Assembly: GCF_000153465.1 (NCBI RefSeq)
Contig: NZ_CH672387.1
Span: 4,098,914-4,162,913, forward strand
Source: Aurantimonas manganoxydans SI85-9A1
Lineage (GTDB): Bacteria > Pseudomonadota > Alphaproteobacteria > Rhizobiales > Rhizobiaceae
DNA: 64,000 nt
Direction of reading: 5' to 3'
This document shows, piece after piece, positions 17,385 through 26,391 of the stretch. Numbering within the stretch: the first letter of the stretch is position 1; the number at the start of each line of letters is the position of its first letter. The position numbers and the translations under genes are program-made. The notes below the pieces were generated by a model. That model was not told the DNA's origin. It saw nothing but the letters and a program-made list of their open reading frames with translations, and did no database searches.

Positions 17385-18221
17385 CTAGGCTTGTGTGCCT
17401 GTTTTGTGTACCAACTCCGACAAGATTTTAAACCCCTCTGTACCCTGGTACATCCGCACAATCGCTGGATTCGGTTCCATGGGCGGTAGCAGCGACCTCT
17501 TCTTCCTTGGCTTAGTGTCGAGGATTCTCTCTAACGTGGCGCCTTGGGACACCAGCCTCGCAACCCGATCTTTGGAGAGATCAAATCGTCGATCTAAAAA
17601 TTTGATTAAATCCCAAAGATCATTCGCGATTACCTTATCGCCGCCGAACACAATGTATCTATTGTCCCGTTTGTTACGAAGGTTTCTCCGCTGAGGCACG
17701 AGATTTATGTTATCGAACTCGTAGTTTCCATCATTATCTATACGATTTAGCTGGCCCGTTATCAGGTCATCATATTTGAATTTATCTAACCCCCATCTTA
17801 CGAATTCGTCGCGTATAAAGCATACCTTGATACCTCTTCCCCCGTAATCCGCATAGGCCGTGTTATTTGGGTTTTCACATCTCTGCTTCATGGCATCAAA
17901 CCGTTCACCCAAAAGGGAGGCGGTTTTATTCCTCAGTACTCCAACCGCCTCTCCTCCATTTTTTACGTGATTTACGCCCCGAGGGCCGCGGGATTTGCCG
18001 GATAACAAATTGTCGAGGAGCACCTCTCTCTCTTTTTGCGTAACGACACACCTACACTGGACGTAGGATCGGCTCCTTTCTCTCATTATGATCTCTTGAC
18101 CGATCACCTCCCACGTCCCCCAGCGCTTCTCTTTCAAAGAAGCCAATAAGCCAACTCGGTTCTTCCACCTCGGGTGGTTTTCACCATTACCAAAACCAAA
18201 TTCGTTTGGATTTCTGTCCAT
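17385..18221 (-). CDS. Phage-type protein with GGRGIKVC-containing DNA-binding/nuclease-like domain
   Basis: A 278-residue protein, clearly AT-rich against its surroundings. The N-terminal 80 residues hold a domain with WKNRVGLLASL and WEVIGQEIIMRERSRSYVQCRCVVTQKEREVLLDNLL. The middle (about 100-200) has RFDAMKQRCENPNNTAYADYGGRGIKV then LNRIDNDGNYEFDNINLVPQRRNLRNKR, a pattern seen in many phage proteins near HNH or AP2-like homing-type domains. The tail has a helix-turn-helix-like repeat (LSKDRVARLVSQGATLERIL). It converges on the distal attachment repeat, and its last codons overlap the TTTGTGTACCA sequence shared with the integrase promoter. The function is unknown; it was probably acquired from a low-GC phage. 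Confidence 0.6.
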   Translation of the reverse strand: MDRNPNEFGFGNGENHPRWKNRVGLLASLKEKRWGTWEVIGQEIIMRERSRSYVQCRCVVTQKEREVLLDNLLSGKSRGPRGVNHVKNGGEAVGVLRNKTASLLGERFDAMKQRCENPNNTAYADYGGRGIKVCFIRDEFVRWGLDKFKYDDLITGQLNRIDNDGNYEFDNINLVPQRRNLRNKRDNRYIVFGGDKVIANDLWDLIKFLDRRFDLSKDRVARLVSQGATLERILDTKPRKKRSLLPPMEPNPAIVRMYQGTEGFKILSELVHKTGTQA

Positions 18222-18291
18222 CTCTAAGCCTCGATTTCAGGTCACGGCGTGAATTTATCGAGGCTGCCAATAGTATTCAATATGGTATTTT

Positions 18292-20094
18292 CTAAACTGT
18301 AGACGGCAAGATAGTGAACGGCGGTCTAGTGACAGGCTCCCCTTTTTGACGTTGGGGCTTGAGGTACTTGGCGACGGTGGCGGAGTTGCACTCGCCTGCC
18401 ACCAACGGCGCAAGGTACTCTTGCGCGCCGTAGAAGTCCTGCACGACGTCCGCAAGGATGGCGTCGGAATTCTTGTGCTGTGCGAAAAACTCGTCCGTCC
18501 AGCCGGCGGTTGCCGCGCCCGTCGAGGCGTGAATGTCACCGTCGGCCCGGTAGATGCGCAGCATTTCCGGCTCGTTCGCCATCCACGCGGCGATGCGCAG
18601 CTCGATCTGCGACAAGTCGGCCGAGACCAGCTTGTAGCCCGGCCGGGCCTTGAAGACCTTGTTGTAGGACTTGGCGAACCGGCCGCGCTTCGGGAAGTTC
18701 TGCCCGTTCGGGTTGTCCGATGCCGACCGGCCGGTGACCGTGGCGTGGAGCTTGTAAGACGGATAGATCGCGCCGTCCGGGGCGATATACTGCCAGAAGC
18801 CCGATTGCTTCTCCTCCGACCCGATATAGGTCGTGATGAGCTTCTGCTGTTTCAGGAAGTCGATGTAGCCCGTCACGAAGCGCCCGGCATTGCCCGGGGC
18901 GTCCTCGAAATAGGGCATGTGATCCTTGGTCGAGACCGACGGGACGCGCTGTGCCGGCGGGAGCTTGGCGGTCGACTTCGTGAAGACCTTGGGCGTCAGG
19001 CCGAAGCCCTTCTTGCCGAACAGGATGTCGCGCATGACGACGTCGCGGGTGAAGCTGATCTCCTCGCCCCTGCGCAGATAGTCGCGGCGGAGGGCCGGCG
19101 GGATGAGCCGGACGATCTCGTCATATTTCGCGTCGGTGTATTGCGCGACCTGATCGGCCAGCGAGCGCAGATGCTCCTTGTCGACGGACAGGCCGTAGCG
19201 TTCCACCACCTTGGCGAAGGCGATGATGGCCGGCATCTGGATGCGGCGGTAGCACTGATATTGGCGGGGGTCTTCGCGGAGGATTTTGTCGAGCCGCTGC
19301 GCGAGCCGCAGGCAGGCATCGGTGTCACCGCCGGCATAGTTGCGCATGCCGTACTGCACGACCTTGCCGTCCGCGTCGAGGATGTCATCCGGCGGGACGT
19401 CCATCATCTTGGACTTGTCGATCGCCATGTTGAAGTTGTCCGCGTAGCCGGCCATTTCCGGCACCCATACGCGTGTGCAGTCGTCGAGGCTCTTCGACAT
19501 CATGTTCTCGTCGGCGAAGAACGCCATGAGCTGTGTGTCGTGGAGCCATCCCCGGACTTCGATACCCTCGCGAGCCGAGACCTGATGATCGAATTTCAGG
19601 TTGTGCGCGAGCTTGCGGACCCGTTCATCCTCAAGGAACCGCTTGACCTGCCCCTGCAAGGCTTCCGCCTTGGCGCCCGGGTTCGGATCGTTGAAGACCT
19701 TCTCGTAATAGAGCGGGTGCGTCGGCGCCATGAAGCTCTCGCCGGGCCGGTAGGAGAACTGGTTGAGGATGACGCGGGTGGAGCCCTTACACCAGACGAG
19801 GCCGGTGCCCTCCGCATCGAAGGCCATCACCGGCGTGCGGTTCTTCGCGAGCATCGCTTCGAGCGGATCGGTGAGCTCCGTGAGGTCGGACACGTACCGG
19901 TAGCTGGGCTCCGACGGCGCGATGGCCGCCACGTCGTAGTTCGCCTGCTTCAGCCGCGCGAGCGTGCCGATGTCGGCCCGGAAGGTTGGATCGTGCTCGG
20001 GGATGCGCCGAATGAAACCGGGTGCAAGATCATCCGTTTTTGAAACCAGGTGCAAACTGCGGCGTATCGGATAGCACAATGCAGCAAATACCAT
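18292..20094 (-). pseudogene. Phage family-A DNA polymerase, truncated
   Basis: The readable part has a 3'-5' exonuclease domain (MAFDAEGTGLVW, KLAHNLKFDHQ, NYAGGDTDACLRLA) and the first polymerase motif A, KLVSADLSQIELRIAAWMANEP followed by GDIHASTGAATAG. It stops at KYLKPQRQKGEPVTR, just where motif B (R-x3-K-x6-YG, the O-helix) should be, so motifs B and C with the last catalytic aspartate are missing. The beginning is also uncertain: recognisable sequence starts near 20010, next to repeated GAAACCxGGTGCAA motifs. The frame upstream to 20688 runs antisense to the GHKL gene and is not part of it. It cannot encode an active polymerase. Confidence 0.75.
20014..20056. repeat. Tandem GAAACC(G/A)GGTGCAA motifs
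   Basis: Two copies of a 14-base motif (GAAACCGGGTGCAA near 20014 and GAAACCAGGTGCAA near 20042) lie about 28 bases apart. The second sits in TTTGAAACCAGGTGCAAA (20039-20056), a 16-of-18 match to the island motif TTTGCAACCAGTTGCAAA. They mark the edge of the broken polymerase gene. Confidence 0.5.
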
Positions 20095-20319
20095 GACGAC
20101 GATGTCAGGGTACGATCTTTCCTGGAATTCCGACGTTAAGGGCGCGAGCTTCGAAGCTCTCATTCGGCGTCGGTACGTCGTTGTGGCTTTGCACGCATCA
20201 TTGGTTACCTCTGTGCGGGTGCGCACCACCCGATTTTTGCGCTTTGACTTCGTATCGGTTCGAAGCCGAGACTGGCCTAGCGGCTCTGGCTCCCTCATAG
20301 TCTTCGCGGGAGGGGCTAC

Positions 20320-23300
20320 ATGGATATTAAAGTTCAGACGCACGCTTACGATGAGGTGGTCCCACACAGCAGGGAGCCGAGTGGCGTGGAGGCAAGCTGG
20401 CATCCACCGCGGGAGCGGGTGGGGGCACCGGTTGTGCAGATCGACATCGCGGCGGTGGTAGGCGGGTTCCTCAAGGAGCTGTCGCCGATCGATGTCATCG
20501 TGGAGCTTATCCAGAACGAGCTTGATGCCGGCTCCACCTCCACCGAGATCGTGTTTGGCGACGAGGCCCTCGTCTGCACGGGCAACGGGAAAGGGATCGA
20601 CGCGAAGGGTTGGAAGCGCCTCGTCTACGTCCTCGGAGCCGGCGGAGAGGTCGACGCTAAGGTCGATGGAATAGGGGCGAAAAACCACGGCATCCGCTCA
20701 TGCTTCCTCCTCGGCGACGACATCGTCGTTCAATGCCACGGATATCGGGTGGAGCTAACGCTCCGCGGCGACATGCTAGACCGAGAACGCTTTTATCCCG
20801 CCGCCTGGCCAAGGGAGCCGGATGAGGCGGCGCCGCCCGCTGGCACTCGGGTGAGTGTTGGATATCGAGGCAAAACGAGGCCGGTGCCAAGCCATAACCC
20901 GCTGCTTCCCCCAGACAGCGCCGCACTTGATTCGCTCTTCGGCGAGGCGCTCGAGTCTTGCCCCAACCGGTTCCTTTTCGCATCCCCACCGGGGCGGTCT
21001 TGGGACTACGAGCTGGTCCTAGTCCGACGGGGGTCCCGCATTGCATTCCGTTACCAGGCCCGGCCGTGGGGCAAAGGTGGGCTTTACCTCCGTACCTGCA
21101 CCCGGATCGAGGGGACGCGGAGCCGGCGGATCATCCAGCGGAAGTTGTGCTCCCCCTTCCTTCACCCGCTGGCGCCAAGCGACACGGCGAAGGTGCCCCG
21201 ACTCTTCAGGAGACGGAATAAGGTCGCGGGCGAAATCGGCTGGCGCTGCGACGCCAAGGGCCTGCCGCTCCCCGGCAGCGGCGAGCTTCGCTATCCAATC
21301 GCCTTTCCGGCAGGCGACATTCGAAGCGCATCCGGTTTCGACATATCGGCTCCCTTCGTCGCTGGCCGAGCCCGGCACTCGCTCGGGGAGGATAGCCGCA
21401 ACGAGGATCTTCTGAAGGCGGCGCGGGACACAATTGTACACGTCATCCGTGAGCAGCTCGCGCCGCAATCTGGGCCGGAGGCGCTCCGGCTCCTCAGCAA
21501 CGAAACCTATCCCAACCCCGACGAGGTAGATTTACTCGTCCGCCGACTTAAAGAGGCCGGGGCGCTCCCGCTCGCCAAGGTAACGGGGGCCGGGCGCCGC
21601 TCGAGATTTTCTTTGTCCGCCGCGGACGCACCGCTGCTGCTCGCAGTGCCAAGTTTTTCCGGAGGAGCGGCCGATCGAGCTCTCGCTGATCTGGCATCCG
21701 GAGCAGGCCAAGTCCTCCACCCCGCCTGCCCGCGCATCGTGTTCGACTCGCTTCAGAGGGCGGGGAAGGCATTCGGCCAACTATTCGACGAGATGGACGC
21801 GGGTCGGATGGTGTTCGACGAGAACGCTCCTGCGCAGGGACTGAGCGACAGCAGCTGGCTTCGCCAATGCCTCTCAACCGTGAAGCTGCTCGAGCTCGCA
21901 CGGCTGCACGAAACGCTTGCCGGGGCGGCGCTCAAGGCGCTTAAGGAAAAAGGTCGCCTACCCGCGACTGACGGAAGCGCCGTCGCCTGGAAGCGCATCA
22001 AGCGCGCGAGGCACGCCCCCCCGCCGGTTCCCGGCGTGAAAGCTCCCCCCCTGCTCCACCGCACGCTCATGGCGACACCTATCTTCAGGGACGGTCCCGG
22101 CGCAGTCGACCGATTCAGCATCGACCGCTACTTGTCCAATCTCAACTTCGTATCCGCTTCGGTAAGCTCGAAGGCTGCTTTCTTCAATTGGCTCCGCAAG
22201 TCGCATAAAGACCTTCATCAGAAGACTTTGGCGGCCACCGGACGCTACCCGATTTGGCCGGGCGCGGACGGCATATACCGACCACTCGACGACTATTGCT
22301 GGCCGCGCGCCGCGTACCTGCGCGAAATTCTCATTACCGTAGGCGCAGCGCCCGCCGAAAGCGTGATTTCCTTCCCAGCGCTCGGCGCGTCGTCCACGTC
22401 CTCTCTGCGGCTCAGGCGCACGCCGCGCGTCGAGGAGCTGAAGGCGTGGCACGCTGCAGAGATGAAGAAGGTGGAGGCGCTCAGAGAGGGAGGCCAAGAG
22501 GAGGCCGCGCACGCGATCGCTGAAGTAGAGGCGCGACTCGACCGAATGAGAACTGAAAAGTTTCCGATCCGCGAAGTCGCGCTCGCACATCTCAGCTTGA
22601 ACCGGGCCGGCTCGGTCCGCCCTATAGGCGAGCTCCATATTGAGAGCGCTGCGGTACTTGCTTGTGACCTGAGCGAAAGGGATGTCGCGGGCCCACGATA
22701 CAGGGCGCTCTATCTTGCCCTCGACGCCCGCGCCCATCCATCCCCAGCAGCCATTCTCGAGGCGCTTCGTTCGAAACCGGACGAGGCGCGTCTGCTGCCG
22801 CGGCTCGCTGCCTGGCGGGCAAGCGAACGCCCGTTGTCGGACATTTCAGGGGAAGAGATCATCCCGCTCGACGGCGAGCTGCTGCGCCCCGACCAGCTCG
22901 CCTTCCCTTCGACGACCGACCTCTGGGGCGGATGGAAGCGCAGGCTTCCCTTCGCCGATCGTACCCCTGACGCAGTCCGGCTGCTGGAAGAGGTCGGGAT
23001 CATCCGCGCTTCGCTTCGAGAGGTGCATTCCCGTGGCTTCTTCGCTTGGCTGAGCGATCAGCCGGTCGCGCGCCAGCAGGCGCATTTAGAGCAGATTGTC
23101 CGCCATTGGATCGATGGCCGGGCCGGCCCGCAGCGTTGGATTCAGTCGATCCCCACGCTGCCGGCGATCCCTGCGCGCGACGGCGCTAAGCGCTTCGGGC
23201 TATTGCCGCTCACCGAGGCTACCCGGGCGAGGCCGACCGTGCTCCTTGCCGATTTCCCGGAGATACAGGAGAGCGTTCTTGCGGACCAACCCCGGGTAAA

Positions 23301-24492
23301 GCTGGCGATCAGCGACCATAAGGAAGTGGACGGGTCGAGCCTCGACGCGTTGCGCGCCAGCGGGGTGCGTTCACTTCGCCTTGAAGCCGGGCCGCCGCGG
23401 CAGCTGACGATCGAGGGCGAATCGTGGGCGAGTGCAGAGCTCGAGGCGGAGCTGACGAAGCTGAGGTCGCGCACGACGCTCAACCTGCTTCCGAAAATCC
23501 TTCCCCGTCATGAGGTGAGGGCTGACCGTTTGAACCGGTCCTGGCGCCGGCTGCTAAAGGAGATACGCGGCGTTCGGGTCGCAGAGGGAGTACTGGCGAT
23601 CTACGGCCTCCTGCGCCGGGAATATCAGGCGCCCGTCGCGAGCGGCTGGGACACGGCGACGGCACAGATTTGCGTCTCCGACCGCTCAAACCACCTAATG
23701 AGCTTCTATGAGGCGGTGGCGGAGCGGATATTCGAGCCTGGCAGCCCTGTGGCTTATACCTACGGTCTCTACCGGGCGGTGAACGATCCGGCCCCGGGGG
23801 ACATGTTCGCGAGCCTGGAGCGTGAGGATGACGAGGTGGATGCTAATCCGGCTCCGGTTCTGCTTGGAGGCAGTGACGACTCAAGCACCACCGAACTCGG
23901 AGAGCGAAGGAAGGGGCATGGCCTCCCGTCTGATGCGGAGCCGTTCGCGCCGACCCCCAAGCCGCTTGACCGGCTCAATTCGCTCACTTTCCCCAAGTCA
24001 GGATCGAAGCCTCCCAAGTCGCGGGGGTCAGTCACAACAGACGCGCAGCGGCACAGCATCGAGGAAGATGAGCAGATACGGGAGCTCAAGAACAACCACT
24101 ATGCTGTGCACTGCCAAGCATGCATTGGCGCCCGAGACATCGAAGAGGCCGTGCCGCCCGAGACGTATGTCTATTCGCCGCACTTCCGCCGGTCGCTCAT
24201 CCACGCCCACCATGTCGAACATCTTCAGAACCAGTCCGGTGGGCAAGGAGCTCAGAACCTGCTGATCCTCTGCCGCTACCACCACGCGCAGCTTGGCGAC
24301 CAGCTGACCCGCGAAAAGTTGATATCCGCGCTGAAGGCGGCGCCTCAGCTGTGCAGGAACTTCCCGTCAAGCGATCCGGGGGCCGTAGTCAAACGGCAAG
24401 GGCTTGCCGCAACGGTGGCGCTTGCCCAAGCACCTCACCAAATCACTTTTTACTTCACAAAGGAGCATGCTGAGGCTTGGTTGCGTCCCTAA
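20320..24492 (+). CDS. GHKL-type ATPase fused to a C-terminal HNH nuclease (paraMORC/sacsin-like)
   Basis: A 1390-residue protein. Residues about 40-200 form a GHKL (Bergerat) ATP-binding fold: N-box ELIQNELDA (62-70, with E62 and N66), TGNGKGID (87-94) where the canonical D-N-G-x-G has glycine in place of aspartate, and VDGIGAKNHGIRS (115-127) as the lid motif. A long middle region has no recognised domain apart from a predicted coiled coil near 700-750 (EELKAWHAAEMKKVEALREG). The C-terminus is an HNH nuclease: CQAC (1265-1268), HAHHVEHLQN (from 1295) and CRYHH (1318-1322). GHKL proteins with linked nucleases act in restriction-type neighbourhoods (MORC/paraMORC). The start at 20320 has GGGAGGGG upstream. 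It is a lone gene, convergent with the serine recombinase. Confidence 0.75.
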   Translation: MDIKVQTHAYDEVVPHSREPSGVEASWHPPRERVGAPVVQIDIAAVVGGFLKELSPIDVIVELIQNELDAGSTSTEIVFGDEALVCTGNGKGIDAKGWKRLVYVLGAGGEVDAKVDGIGAKNHGIRSCFLLGDDIVVQCHGYRVELTLRGDMLDRERFYPAAWPREPDEAAPPAGTRVSVGYRGKTRPVPSHNPLLPPDSAALDSLFGEALESCPNRFLFASPPGRSWDYELVLVRRGSRIAFRYQARPWGKGGLYLRTCTRIEGTRSRRIIQRKLCSPFLHPLAPSDTAKVPRLFRRRNKVAGEIGWRCDAKGLPLPGSGELRYPIAFPAGDIRSASGFDISAPFVAGRARHSLGEDSRNEDLLKAARDTIVHVIREQLAPQSGPEALRLLSNETYPNPDEVDLLVRRLKEAGALPLAKVTGAGRRSRFSLSAADAPLLLAVPSFSGGAADRALADLASGAGQVLHPACPRIVFDSLQRAGKAFGQLFDEMDAGRMVFDENAPAQGLSDSSWLRQCLSTVKLLELARLHETLAGAALKALKEKGRLPATDGSAVAWKRIKRARHAPPPVPGVKAPPLLHRTLMATPIFRDGPGAVDRFSIDRYLSNLNFVSASVSSKAAFFNWLRKSHKDLHQKTLAATGRYPIWPGADGIYRPLDDYCWPRAAYLREILITVGAAPAESVISFPALGASSTSSLRLRRTPRVEELKAWHAAEMKKVEALREGGQEEAAHAIAEVEARLDRMRTEKFPIREVALAHLSLNRAGSVRPIGELHIESAAVLACDLSERDVAGPRYRALYLALDARAHPSPAAILEALRSKPDEARLLPRLAAWRASERPLSDISGEEIIPLDGELLRPDQLAFPSTTDLWGGWKRRLPFADRTPDAVRLLEEVGIIRASLREVHSRGFFAWLSDQPVARQQAHLEQIVRHWIDGRAGPQRWIQSIPTLPAIPARDGAKRFGLLPLTEATRARPTVLLADFPEIQESVLADQPRVKLAISDHKEVDGSSLDALRASGVRSLRLEAGPPRQLTIEGESWASAELEAELTKLRSRTTLNLLPKILPRHEVRADRLNRSWRRLLKEIRGVRVAEGVLAIYGLLRREYQAPVASGWDTATAQICVSDRSNHLMSFYEAVAERIFEPGSPVAYTYGLYRAVNDPAPGDMFASLEREDDEVDANPAPVLLGGSDDSSTTELGERRKGHGLPSDAEPFAPTPKPLDRLNSLTFPKSGSKPPKSRGSVTTDAQRHSIEEDEQIRELKNNHYAVHCQACIGARDIEEAVPPETYVYSPHFRRSLIHAHHVEHLQNQSGGQGAQNLLILCRYHHAQLGDQLTREKLISALKAAPQLCRNFPSSDPGAVVKRQGLAATVALAQAPHQITFYFTKEHAEAWLRP

Positions 24493-24593
24493 TACATGGT
24501 GGGTTCATCGGTGCCCGTTCGCCTGAATGCCGCCGCCCAGTGTTGCTCGTCCCGCTTGCTCGGCGAGATGCAGGTCGGGTCTGCATCGTTGAT

Positions 24594-24611
24594 TTTGCAC
24601 CCAGTTGCAAA
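24594..24611. repeat. TTTGCA(N6)TGCAAA palindrome, intergenic copy
   Basis: TTTGCACCCAGTTGCAAA, an imperfect palindrome in the gap between the convergent GHKL and recombinase genes. It matches 33509-33526 at 17 of 18 bases, 20039-20056 and 33170-33187 at lower identity. Possible recombinase or integrase binding site. Confidence 0.45.
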
Positions 24612-24663
24612 TCCCTAGAACTCCCACCGGCACTTTTGGCGTCTGTGCATCGCAGACTCTGGC

Positions 24664-25302
24664 TCATCCATCGGTCGTTGCGAATCCAGACAATTTACAT
24701 GCTCTAGAAATCTTCGCTATCGTCGCGCGGCTAGCATTTGTAGCGTCGTGGATTTGGCTGTAGGACATGCCGCTGGAAAGCATCCGAGCGATGCCGGCGT
24801 TCCGCTTTTCGTTTGCCGGACGTCCCTTGTAACGACCTTCCGCCTTGGCTTTAGCTTGTCCCTGCGCTTGGCGCCGGCGGCGATCCTCATAGTCCTTCCT
24901 GGCGACGGCCGCGAGCATGTCGAGGAGCATCGAGTTGATTGCTTCCGCCATCCGGGCGGTGAAGCTCTCCCGATCCTCATCGGCCAGCATGTGCGAGGTC
25001 GGCAGATCGAGCGCAACGATGCGAACTTGGCGGTCGGTGATCTCTTTGCGAAGCTTCGACCAGTCTCCGGAGGTAAGGCGCGACAGGCGATCCACCTGCT
25101 CGATCAACAAGACGTCTCCTGGCCGTGAGTCACTGAGAAGCCGAAACAATTCGGGCCGTTCGAGCTTTGTCCCGCTTTCGTTCTCCGAATAGTAGCCAAC
25201 GATTGGAAGGCCACGCTCGGCGACAAACGCGTCGAGATCAGCTCGGCCGCGGCCGGCGTCCTGATCACCGGTAGATGCGCGGAGATAGGCGCGGATGTGC
25301 AT
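24664..25302 (-). CDS. Serine recombinase (resolvase/invertase family)
   Basis: A 212-residue protein. The resolvase catalytic domain opens with MHIRAYLRASTGDQDAGRG, Ser10 being the nucleophile, followed by GDVLLIEQVDRLSRLTSGDWSKLRKEI and the E-helix FTARMAEAINSMLLDMLAAVARKDYEDRRRRQAQG. The C-terminal DNA-binding region (about 165-205) has RPANEKRNAGIARMLSSGMSYSQIHDATNASRATIAKI, a Hin/gamma-delta-type helix-turn-helix. These enzymes resolve or invert DNA at short paired sites. It sits between the GHKL gene and the nuclease-helicase operon with a 622-base gap upstream, so it might act on sites there, or be a remnant of a transposon that built the island. Confidence 0.88.
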   Translation of the reverse strand: MHIRAYLRASTGDQDAGRGRADLDAFVAERGLPIVGYYSENESGTKLERPELFRLLSDSRPGDVLLIEQVDRLSRLTSGDWSKLRKEITDRQVRIVALDLPTSHMLADEDRESFTARMAEAINSMLLDMLAAVARKDYEDRRRRQAQGQAKAKAEGRYKGRPANEKRNAGIARMLSSGMSYSQIHDATNASRATIAKISRACKLSGFATTDG

Positions 25303-25924
25303 AACGGACCTTCCGGTTTAATTAGGATGGTCTACCATAGAACGGTTTAGTTTGCATAGGCTACAGATATTTTTGAACCAATGTCCGTACGGTTCAAGAT
25401 AGGCATACCCATACTGGACCATCACCGGCTGCCATATTTGGTTATGACCAAGTGCACCCGAGCCAACATCCGACTTTCACCGGGAAGGGGAGCTTTCGCA
25501 GAGCGAACTGCCAATCGGCGGTCCGGTGCAGCTACGGCGCGAAGATAAGGAGGTGCTACGGTCTAAGGCTCAACATTTGAGTTAAACGAGGCGGCCAAGG
25601 AAACGGTAAGTCGTACGCGAGGCTTTCGACGTCGTTCGCCCCGTATTCATTTAACGCCGAGGTTCTCCTGATCGGCCACGGCTGCGGCTTCTTCCCACCA
25701 ACGGTCGCGTTTCTTGTTCGTGGCGAACTTGAACCCCAAATCAGCACCGGTGCACGGGACACGAGTCGGAAGATAGCTAGCTCCGCGTCATCCGGCTGAT
25801 GCGAAACTTGACTGTCTTGGCGAAGCTGCGACAACGGCTAAGTCCTAAGATCGAGCGACGGCCTTGTCGCCAGCTATTCTGAGGTGCTCGTGGTCCACCA
25901 TTCGTCTCTCCACGCTTTGCGGTT
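25303..25924. promoter_or_regulatory. Intergenic region upstream of recombinase and defence operon
   Basis: 622 bases with no convincing gene. It holds the divergent promoters of the recombinase (minus) and the BglII-like operon (plus). An inverted repeat TTGAACC/GGTTCAA (25373-25379 with 25391-25397, 11-base centre) lies about 70 bases before the recombinase start, where a recombination site or operator would be expected. A weak minus-strand frame at 25556-25834 lacks a ribosome site and any known motif. Confidence 0.4.
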
Positions 25925-26389
25925 ATGCCTGTCATGAAGACGTCGATCCACAGCCATTGCTGTGGCGCCGAACGCGTCCCCGTTAATATTCAGGAGGACG
26001 TCATCGCCGCGGTGGCGGCCATCAACGTTCGCCTCGAACGCGGCGCCGCTAGAAGCATCCGCAATCAGTTTGTCGCCGAGTTGCGCTCGCGCGGTTGGTC
26101 CAGCGAAGTGACGGTAGCGCGCGAATCCGACATGAGCATTACCTCTATGAGAGCGGGCATTGGGCTGTGCTTTCAGACCGGCAACATGGCGCGGATGTAT
26201 GCTGACCTAATCAAGCTGCAAACGCTCTATCTCGACAACGCCGTCGAGGCCGCGGTTCTGGTGCTGCCTTCTCAGCCTGTCGCCTTGGCAATCGGCGACA
26301 ACATTGCCCAAGCGGCGCGTCTAGAGCGTGAGCTCGAGATTTTTCGCAAAGCCTTTTATGTCCCGACACTGGTCGTATCCTTGGAGTGA
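25925..26389 (+). CDS. BglII/BstYI-like restriction endonuclease-fold protein
   Basis: A 154-residue protein. The pattern IGLCFQTGNMARMYADLIKLQTLYLDNAVEAAVLVLPSQ, followed by RLERELEIFRKAFYVPTLVVSLE, resembles the BglII/BstYI branch of PD-(D/E)XK enzymes, where a hydrophobic strand carrying E-x-Q and G-(N/K) is followed by a long Y-x-D-L helix. Here the E of E-x-Q appears as Cys82 (C-F-Q), so catalysis is doubtful unless another acid serves. It is the first gene of a tight operon and ends at TGA 26387-26389, three bases before the ParB-like start. It may be a DNA-recognition subunit rather than a cutting one. Assignment is by pattern only. Confidence 0.55.
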   Translation: MPVMKTSIHSHCCGAERVPVNIQEDVIAAVAAINVRLERGAARSIRNQFVAELRSRGWSSEVTVARESDMSITSMRAGIGLCFQTGNMARMYADLIKLQTLYLDNAVEAAVLVLPSQPVALAIGDNIAQAARLERELEIFRKAFYVPTLVVSLE

Positions 26390-26391
26390 GC

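Noticed and set aside
20095-20688. N-terminal extension of the polymerase frame
   Set aside because: It lies antisense to the GHKL gene start and has no polymerase homology; the recognisable gene ends near 20010.
25556-25834. Minus-strand 92-codon frame in the recombinase upstream gap
   Set aside because: No ribosome site, no recognised motif, atypical composition.
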